From NCBI GenBank assembly GCA_003254885.1, contig QANT01001307.1, positions 1 to 42,654 of the forward strand: 42,654 nt of DNA. The letters are read 5' to 3'. The position numbers and the translations under genes were made by a program. Of the stretch, positions 34,997 to 42,654 are shown one piece after another (position 1 is the stretch's first letter; every line of letters begins with the position of its first letter). Source of the DNA: Purshia tridentata (taxonomy: Eukaryota; Streptophyta; Magnoliopsida; Rosales; Rosaceae). A model generated the notes under the pieces. It had not been told where the DNA came from and ran no database searches. It was given only the letters and a program-made list of their open reading frames with translations.

Positions 34997-35522
34997 TTTT
35001 TGGCCACTGTATTTTATCTTCTTAATAGAGGGAGAAACTTTCATTTGGTCTAGCCCTCTTTTCATTTCTTAATAGAGGTAGAGACCTCTTTGATTTTGAG
35101 TCACATGTCCTGAGAAGTGAGAAAACGCATCCACTATATAGTACTCAAGCAAAGGTTCTAGCGGGCTCCGATGCCTGATTTCACTTTCTTTATTTCATAA
35201 AACATATGCAAAGTGATATAACCTCTAAAACTACAAATCTAAGAAGACCTTCCAGGATGATTTCAAAACATCCAAACATATATGTTCTATTATAGCAGTT
35301 CTTTTCTCAAAAATAAAAAATGTAGTTGCTGACCAATCAGAAAGGATGAGCAGAGCCATATGCCAGAAATGCACTCCATGTTTGACCTTCCATTTTGGAT
35401 GGCCCCCAAGATTATTGGAAATGTAAAGCAGCCATTTTCCATAAATCCGCACATAAACAAAATACTCACTTACACTAAATCTCAAGAGAGGCACCATTAC
35501 CAGCATCCTTATAGTCACACTT

Positions 35523-37044
35523 TTAAGCAGCCTTAGGTACTTGTTTTGGGTTAACATTATCAGGAAGAGTAATCTCTGGCGGTGTTTCACGAACGACGCC
35601 CAGCATAGAGTCATATTCCTCATCACGGCGTGCAAACTTCTTTCGCAGAACCTTCTCAAACTCTATCTCATCAAGGCTTTTTGCATTTTCAGCTGCATGA
35701 ACCTGAGCCAGGTTGGAGTAATTTACGGCCGACTGGGAGATGAAGGCCATCTCTTCTTCTGTGAGCTTCCTCAGTAACCTTGCGGGATTACCTCCCCATA
35801 CCTGTTATTAAATAATCAGTAACCAACCACTTTCAAAATTTCTAGTTTGTTGCGAATATAGGATAAACAAAAAGAAAAGAAAAAAAAAACCTGCATTCAG
35901 TAAAAAGATTTTGCTGCAGTGAGTCACTTTAATGCACTTCCTATGTGAGCTTTTTTGTACTAACAATACAAGATGAAGCAAGAGACTAGTTTAACTAGAT
36001 GTGCAACTTTCAAATTCCGTGCAAATAACAAACCTCTCCGCAGGGGATTCTTGTGTTCTGCCTTACAAGGGCTCCAGCAGCAACCATGGCATGTTTCTCA
36101 ACATGAACCCCATCAAGCAAGGTCGCAGCCATACCAACAAACGCCTCATCTTCCACGGTACATCCATGTAAGACAGCACTGTGACCTGCATAGTTCAAAT
36201 TGAAATCACAACCGCGAGAATAAGATCCTTATGTAAAACCCACATCAAGGCCACGCTAAAATCACCGAAAACACAGTGTCACATGGGACTCACCTACAGT
36301 GACATTATCTCCAATTATAGTGGGCAAAACCTTCCCACTCAAGTTAGACTTTGCTACATGGACAAGGGAATTATCTTGTATATTGGTTCCAGAGCCAATG
36401 CTGATGCTGTTAGCATCACCTTCACACCAGGAATCACAATCAGAGAAACCCAACAAATCAATACATAATTATTGTTTTAATCCTAACAACAACGGGGCCT
36501 ACTTTTCAAAGCTGCTAACAACAAGAATCAAAATATATAGAGCAAATGATGAAATGAATTGATGGGTATGCTTTGAAATGCGACACAGACACAGACGATG
36601 ACTGAGAGCTTACCTCTCAAAACGCATCCATACCATATGGAGGAACCTCGTCCCACCTGAACCTGACCTATAACAGACGCACTGGGCGCCACAAACGCCT
36701 CCTTATCAACCACAGGAGATTTGTTGAACACGTTCATCAGCGTCCGATGCCGCGACACTAAAACAAAGCAATTACAATAATCACGCAAAAGTATACAAGC
36801 TCAGTGGATCTCAAAATTGGATTCTATAAACAAAGCAGCAGAAACCAGAATCGAAATTGTGAATTTGTGTGCAATGCGTGTGTATAGAGCTAGGGTTTAT
36901 TGGATTGGAGCTGGAGGGAGGAGACGTACGCTGCTCTTGGAAGTAGTAGTTGCCCTGGAGGCGGCAGCCGAGGCGATCAACGGCTTGGCCGGTCTCGCGG
37001 ATCCAGATTCCGACGGTGTAGATTGCTTTTCCAAAGGTACCCAT
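35523..37044 (-). CDS. GAMMACA3: Mitochondrial gamma carbonic anhydrase, CA3-type subunit of complex I, 5 exons
   Basis: Subunit of the plant-specific gamma-CA domain on the matrix side of mitochondrial complex I. Exons in minus order: 37044-36930, 36757-36614, 36419-36294, 36185-36034, 35801-35523. The product is 271 aa with closed phases. The N-terminus MGTFGKAIYTVGIWIRETGQ is typical of the family. Left-handed beta-helix hexapeptide repeats follow, with NIQDNSLVHVAKS and VGHSAVLHGCTVED supplying the three expected metal-ligand histidines. The C-terminal helix includes EEYDSMLGVV and the protein ends in VPKAA, which from memory matches CA3 rather than CA1/CA2. The start at 37044 was preferred over the upstream MTK because MGTFGK aligns with the family. 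RIPCGEV has Cys where I recall Ser. Positional counterpart: At5g66510. Confidence 0.94.
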
Positions 37045-38487
37045 CTTCGTCACCGAGATTGAGGTTTCTGATGAAGTTTAGGGGATGAAGGCGGTGGTGT
37101 GTGTTAGTGTGTTGGAGGAGGCAGTCTCGGAGACTTTGTCAGCTGCTGAGGGTGTGAGAGAGGAGGAGAGCGGTGGCAACAAATGGAAATGTTGGGGCTT
37201 GCGACACCACCAGTGGTTCGGGCCGTGTCTCGCTCACTCACTCACTTCGCACCTTCACTGTTCAGGCCTGGGGAGTATTTCTCTACCGCTAGCATTGCCT
37301 ACAGTTTCTCATGCTCATCTCTCACTTTATGCCACGTCTTGCCACACTAGCTGCTAACTGCCGCTGACAAATGTGAAATGTCCAGGGCTAGCTCGTGGGC
37401 CGGGTTTGGAATCCGGGTCCAAGGCTCAAGGTTTAAGGCTTTGAGCCTAGGTACCAAACGAGCTCATCTTGCCATGGTCATGCCTTCATGGTGCATGATG
37501 ACCATGAAATGTAACTCATAGTCCACTGTTCGAGATTTGATGCTTGAGGTCAAGATTCAATGAGTCATGGTTCATGTTGAGCCTATCAGGCTATCATTAT
37601 TGCTTTTTTCTTTTATTAAATGGTAGTCTTTGGCCCAAAAAAAAAAATGATAGAGTCAACGTCTAGTTAACTATTAGTCTATTAGTCACTTTTGAGTTAT
37701 TGAGATTAGCTCCAAGTGGGGTACTAGGAGTATTGATCTCAGGTTTAATTCTATCTAATGTAACAAATAAAAATGTCTAGTATGGAGGAGATTCAAACTT
37801 GGTATCAATATTATAAAGAAAAATACTTCAAAATTGGAGTTACATACCATATAACACATTCTTCAAGCTTCTAAGGACTTTTTGTTCTAGATACAACAAC
37901 CACTACTTACATCTATACAAGTGTTTCGGGCAATTACAATTCCTTGGACATTCAATCTTTGCATCCAAAAATGCACGAAATAATTTGTACCATTTCAATT
38001 TATTTATTTTCCCACATTTGAGGGAGGAAAACAGTATTCATCCTTGCTTAAATGGCACCCAAAAGATAGTATATAAAACCATAATACCACTTGGAAACAT
38101 ATCTTGAAACAAAATCTACCTTCCAGAAACAGCATTCAACAAATGGAATTCCATACGAGATATATGATCAATAGAGCATCAATAGTGCAGCATGAGATCC
38201 ATTAAAACCAAGAGAAACAATTTGATAGTTCCAAGTATTAGAACTTGTATATAGAGGCATTCAGCAAGAAGTCTATCAGCCTCATCATATTACTCAATAT
38301 TCTGTGGTTCCAGCCATTTCACTCATTAGTCTACAGGTTAGTTACTGCCTCAAGCTTTCCACGATGTAAGATGCATACAGGTCCCTGTAACAGAATGCAC
38401 CCTTTTAAGAAAAAATACAATGAAATTCAAGTTTCATCTGCAATATTTATAGGTGATCATGAACAGAGAGAAACTAAAGTTTTTATC
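37045..38487. other. Intergenic region between the pyrophosphatase and gamma-CA genes
   Basis: About 1.4 kb without supported coding sequence. The part just above 37045 is the gamma-CA 5' UTR and promoter; it is unusually GC-rich up to about 37400. The stretch below 38488 should hold the pyrophosphatase 3' UTR. At 37460-37580 there are several short repeats of ATGGTCATG / TCATGGT type. I see no mobile element with definable ends. Confidence 0.5.
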
Positions 38488-40784
38488 TCACATGGAGTAT
38501 CTGATGGCATCAATGGCAGCCTCAGCGGGTAGGAAGTCTTCAACAGCAACTTCTTTGTTCTCATTCTTTTTGTCTATCATGATGCAGAGGTTAAGGGCAA
38601 AACCAGTAAATATGGTAAAAAGATGAGCATATTACAAAATAGATTGAACTATCCAGTAAACATCTGCAATCAATTTACTGGGTGGTCAGAACTTAGACCA
38701 TGAAACAGAATATTATGTAATTTATCTTAATAGGAGTCCCAACTGCTTCAATGCAATGTAATTATATTTTTCAGGACTAAAAGCTAGCCAAAAGGAAAGA
38801 TTAAAGCAAGCATGAGATAATTGGATACAGTCCTCAAAGAATCGACGAATTTCTGCAAGGCGATGTGGAGGAAGGTCCTTGATGTCCTTGTAATGGCGGA
38901 ACTCAGGGTCATCAGCGCATACGGCAATAATTTTGTCATCCTTTTCACCCTGCAATACAACTCATGTTAACAATAGCTACACCCACTTCTAGATGGTATG
39001 GAATCAGATCCTCAGGAGGGAACAACAAGAGGGTGAATGGAAATTCTGGAAGCTAGTGAAAAACCACTGTGAAATAAACAAAACTTCCTTTGTTTATTAT
39101 ATTAAAACTTCAATTGTTCTAGATCAAGTCTCTGGATTCCCCCCAAAAAGTGATGTCAATATCATATCTATTCCAAAGGTTCTATTATTGTGTGCTGATG
39201 TTCTAGTCAAACAAATTAACATGAGACAAAAAGGATAAACACTTACTTGATCAATCATGGGCATTAATCCAATAGCACGAGCACGAAGAAAAGAACCAGG
39301 TAACACGGGCTCCTGTACAGGTTGAAAATCGAAGGTTGTGGCTAACAATCTCAGCCGAATATACAAAATCTGATGTTATTTCGTTGTGGAAAGAATTATG
39401 TGTCCAAATGACATTACCTGCATCAGTACCAGGACATCCATAGGATCACTATCCTCGCAGATTGTTCGTGGGATGAAACCATAGTTGTGTGGATAAACAA
39501 CCGATGAGTAAAGAACACGATCAACCTACAGTCAAGAACCTCATGCATTAGAATCCTCCATGAAAGGCATAAATTTCACATAAGACGCCAGCACCCTAGC
39601 AAACACAATGATAACAATGTATATAAAACAAAGGTAACGGTATAAATAATAAGCATGGTTCAACATGGCTCAAAAAAGAAGTACAAGAGTCACACTTTTA
39701 TGAGGCCAGTTGTCTTGTCGAGCTCGTACTTAACCTTGCTGCCTTTGCTGATTTCAACAACCTGCCACAGAAATTCACATTTGGATTTGCATACAGGTCT
39801 AATAAATAACCTTGAGCTAGAGCATATGCTTATTTATTTATTAATTTAAATAAGGGAGAATATGTAGTTCATGATCCAGTAAGAGAAGCATTACACAACC
39901 TTATTCTGGATTATCAATTTAAAAGGCCCCTTGGGATATATATGAACAATAAAGACTAATAGAAATAAAAACTTACACAGTTGAAAACTGCTGGCGCACC
40001 AGGTCCTGCATAGATGAAAACATCAAGCATTATTAACCAAATGTAAGTTTCTCTCAAGTTTTAACTCTTGCATTGAACCCTTTAACAACAGCCTCTTACA
40101 CACAAGACATTTAACAACACTACTCACACAGGGCACATATATCATCTCACTAGTACATATATTGACTGCACCTCACTTTCTCCCATGTTGTAAGTAACAC
40201 TGGAACCCAAGTTCTCTCTCTATATATAAAGAAATAGGGTCTGTAATTTTGCTGACTTAAGGAAATGCTCAGCCAATCAAAATGAGAGGTGCAAGAGAGA
40301 TCTCTAGAGTTGCAGCTAATGAGGTCAAAATGAGTGGCAGCTTAAACCTATCCAATCATGGATTAGGTCAAACATTCCAGATGGGACAATCTAGAGAATT
40401 TGATAGAGACAGAGAGAGTGTGTGTCTGTTCTAGAGAGAGAGAGAGAGAGAGTTCTCTAGAAAAACCTAGGGAAAGAGTCAGTGATGAAAGAATCTCTCT
40501 AACACAATAACAGCACAACTTAAAACAGCAAGCACACTAAGTTCGAGATGCTTGATTGAAAGCCATTTTCTACTGCAATGGAGATCAACAGAAAGGACAC
40601 TAGGTTTTAAAAAATAGGTCAAAAATCGCAAGGAAATTGTACCAATCTCTAAGTCATGCCAGGGATGAGCAGCAACAGATCTCCGAGACATTGAAGACAG
40701 GATTCTTTCATTGAGTTTAACTGGAGCATGAGGATGAGGGAATCCTGAATTCTTTCCGCTCCCTTCTCCAGTATTGTTAGCCAT
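38488..40784 (-). CDS. PPA: Soluble inorganic pyrophosphatase, cytosolic type, 7 exons
   Basis: Family I pyrophosphatase that hydrolyses PPi to two phosphates in the cytosol with Mg2+, pulling biosynthetic reactions forward. Exons in minus order: 40784-40643, 39977-40005 (only 29 bases), 39761-39696, 39525-39418, 39312-39247, 38949-38829, 38573-38488. The product is 205 aa. Motifs include [48 protein letters not shown] with the signature DSDPMDV at 104-110 (catalytic Asp cluster), [29 protein letters not shown] and the family ending AIDAIRYSM. The tiny exon 2 encodes PGAPAVFNC and is needed to join HDLEIG to VVEISKG. No transit peptide precedes [10 protein letters not shown], so it is the cytosolic plant type (PPa1-5 group), not the plastid PPa6. 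Which paralogue it is cannot be decided here. Confidence 0.94.
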
Positions 40785-40803
40785 ATTCACCACTTACACT
40801 AGC

Positions 40804-41589
40804 CTTGAAGAAAAGCAAAAAGGTAACCACATAATCTCCTTGAAATGAATGAATCATAATTTATCCATTGCATAATTAGTAATTACGCAGAAATAGTGAA
40901 TTACACTTGGTGGAAATCATAACAAATAACTAATAAGGACCTATGAGGGCAGAATATGAGCTGCTATCAACAAATTGGAACTTCTTTCAACATCAAGGGG
41001 ACAATTTATAAAATATACATACGAAAACAATAACAAGTAACTTGAATAACAAGCGAAAATTAGATTTTTTTCACAGTCAAATTTGATGATCCACAAACAC
41101 AAATGGATATGATAAAGGTATATATGGCAAAGGTACTTCAATAGCGTGCTTGTTTGATAACCCCACTCCCCAACTTATACTCATTGTACGTAAAGATTAC
41201 CGCCAATTAAAGTCTCGAAAATGAAAAGCATCAATACAAAACGAAAAACACATTGACTCAATAAGATTAAAGAAACCCACGATATTGAAGTGTTCATGCA
41301 TACTCATAACAGAGTCAACGGACCCAAAGACATCAAAGAAACCCACATGCAGACCATCCAGCTTTTTCAAACGCAGTAAATCTCATAAAAACAAAAAAAA
41401 CAAAAATCAGAAAGATACATCAATAATCTTCGTCCAGATGCAGTCATTTAAGATTTTAGTCAATGGGTATCCCTTATTTTGCTCTTTCACAGAAAATCAA
41501 GCATACAATACATAGATTACTGGATGAAAAAAGAAACAAACGAAAACGAAAATCTCTGAAGCCATTGAAGAAGGGATAAGAAGAACTTA
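40804..41589 (-). other. Likely 5' UTR intron of the pyrophosphatase gene
   Basis: On the minus strand a donor GTAAGTTC (just below 41590) and an acceptor ending CTTCAAG (40804) bound about 786 bases. The downstream exon then runs through a 19-base leader to the ATG at 40784. The upstream leader exon would lie at about 41590-41685. The splice sites are strong, but this remains unproven without RNA data. Confidence 0.55.
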
Positions 41590-41710
41590 CAGAGATAAAA
41601 GTAATGCACAGCCAAAAATGGATTGTAGATTTGTGTTTGTTTATGTGTGAGAAAGAGACTGAGAAAGCTCTTAAGCTTTTTTTTTTTGGCCACGGAAAGC
41701 TCTTACGCTT

Positions 41711-41720
41711 AATTTATAGA
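41711..41720 (-). promoter_or_regulatory. TATA box of the pyrophosphatase gene
   Basis: The minus strand reads TCTATAAATT here. A start about 30 bases downstream would begin the leader exon near 41685, which fits the predicted leader intron donor at 41590. Confidence 0.5.
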
Positions 41721-42433
41721 GAAAATGGACGAAGACGCTTCTGTCAACTTCTTGCAGCGGTCAGTCATAAGTCAATATGAGTCGTCAGATTGAAAGGGAA
41801 TCAATCCAACGGCTGTTCTTTTGTCTATGTGTCGAAATGACAGAATATGATTGGCAGAGAGAGTAAAAATAAGTATTTCTCTTACGTTCATTAAACAAAA
41901 TGAGCAACCAATCATAGAGTTAAACGTGGACAATTTTGGGGAATCTCTTCTTTCGATAAAGTTTGCGTAAACTTGCCCTCCATCACTCACGACTCTCCAG
42001 GCGTTCGGGGCCTTATAAGTTATAATTATTTTTTTGGGTAAGAGGGAAGGCCTAAGGCCCAAAACACGCTTTTATAATGGTTAAGAATAATTAGAAATAG
42101 GTACAATTTTGAAAGGTGATTTGGATTAAAACCTTATATAAATTTAAATTAAGATTTAAATCTAATTTTTTAGACTTGAGTTTCAAAAAATATACTTTTT
42201 TAAATTTTGACTTATATTATCTCTTAAAATTAAGATAATTAATATGAATTAATTTTAAAAATTATAAAAGATAATATCTATTCAGACATTTTTAATTAAA
42301 ACATTCAACATTATTTAATTTTCTATTTTTTAATTTGAAATAATAAATAATAATATTCGTTTATATTATATAATAAAAAAATATATTAACTCATAAAAAA
42401 TAATCAAACAAGTAAAAGAAATATATATATAAG
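41721..42433. other. Upstream flank of the pyrophosphatase gene, AT-rich to the right
   Basis: Promoter-proximal sequence to about 42000, then strongly AT-rich DNA. No gene is supported; the open frame 41772-42062 has no recognisable features. A (TA)n run lies near 42420. Confidence 0.5.
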
Positions 42434-42653
42434 TACATTTCAATTGTACCAATATCTGAGTTGGTGTGTGTGTGTTTATATATATTCGAGCTACTTCGTT
42501 TCCTGAGTTTTGAGGGTAAATCTCATCTTTTTACCACATTCCCTCCTAGGGTATAGAATGGGTTCGATAGAGGCGTTATGTTAGGATAATATGATAATAA
42601 CATAAAAGCCGACAAACCGAAGCTGATCAATTGATTGGTACAATTGAAATGTA
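42434..42653. repeat. Perfect 20-bp inverted repeats bounding about 180 bp
   Basis: TACATTTCAATTGTACCAAT at 42434-42453 is the exact reverse complement of ATTGGTACAATTGAAATGTA at 42634-42653. The 180-base interior is non-coding and contains a short GT run. The right arm touches the window edge, so the repeat could extend further. A small MITE, or paired arms of a larger element, are both possible. Confidence 0.75.
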
Positions 42654-42654
42654 T

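Larger units (their letters stand above)
29334..35522. other. 6.2-kb gene-free, repeat-rich region
   Basis: From the auxilin-like promoter to the 3' flank of the gamma carbonic anhydrase gene I find no supported coding sequence. Open frames at 33199-33480, 34804-35025 and 35231-35659 have no domains and overlap repeats or UTR. The region contains a MITE-like element (29993-30434), a fold-back (32828-32988), a SINE (33816-34027), a perfect hairpin (34770-34823) and a 53-bp duplication (34891-34996). The rest is AT-rich single-copy-looking sequence. The auxilin-like 5' UTR and promoter should occupy roughly 29334-29700. Confidence 0.6.

Noticed and set aside
35231-35659. 142-aa minus-strand open frame overlapping the gamma-CA 3' end
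   Set aside because: It is out of frame with the last gamma-CA exon and continues into its 3' UTR. It is a shadow frame.
37700-37830. Possible SINE fragment with a degenerate B box (GTTTGAATCTCC on the minus strand)
   Set aside because: No A box, tail or duplication could be found nearby.
1-42654. CRISPR array, prokaryotic operon or defence system
   Set aside because: The genes are intron-containing plant nuclear genes. No regularly spaced repeat-spacer structure or prokaryotic gene arrangement is present.

Overview
This is nuclear DNA from a dicot plant, most likely a woody rosid (inference). The evidence is AT-rich intergenic DNA, genes split by GT-AG introns, plant-specific gene families (PLS-class PPR proteins, plastid lipid phosphate phosphatase, plant auxilin-like protein, plant gamma carbonic anhydrase), SINEs with poly(A) tails and target-site duplications, and MITE-like fold-back repeats. 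I could not fix the species.

I support nine protein-coding genes. One lies on the + strand: a plastid lipid phosphate phosphatase epsilon (940-2960). Eight lie on the - strand: a PLS-class PPR protein (3142-5274), a secreted GH5 endo-beta-mannanase (6333-8577), an organellar Era-type GTPase (10364-13709), an unrecognised tail-anchored coiled-coil protein (14650-17455), a second PPR protein (19749-21425), a large auxilin-like J-domain protein (23225-29333), a mitochondrial gamma carbonic anhydrase of the CA3 type (35523-37044), and a soluble inorganic pyrophosphatase (38488-40784). I resolved exon boundaries by hand for every spliced gene. In each model the phases close, the introns are GT-AG, and the length fits the family where one is known.

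The genes do not form a pathway; they are independent housekeeping genes. Their order (LPP-epsilon, mannanase, Era GTPase, coiled-coil protein, PPR, gamma-CA3) matches my memory of the bottom of Arabidopsis chromosome 5 (about At5g66450 to At5g66510). The first PPR gene and the auxilin-like gene appear as extra genes inside this conserved block, and the pyrophosphatase lies just beyond its end.

The largest gene-free stretch is 29334-35522. It holds the densest mobile or structured DNA: a MITE-like element made of AGACTTTT-type subrepeats, a near-complete fold-back hairpin of about 160 bp, a complete SINE with a 17-bp target-site duplication, a perfect 23-bp stem hairpin, and a 53-bp tandem duplication. 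Other repeats are a MITE-like element near the left edge, a minus-strand SINE at 5.6 kb, and a 20-bp perfect inverted repeat at the right edge. I found no rRNA, tRNA, CRISPR array or prokaryote-type defence system. The least characterised item is the tail-anchored coiled-coil gene.
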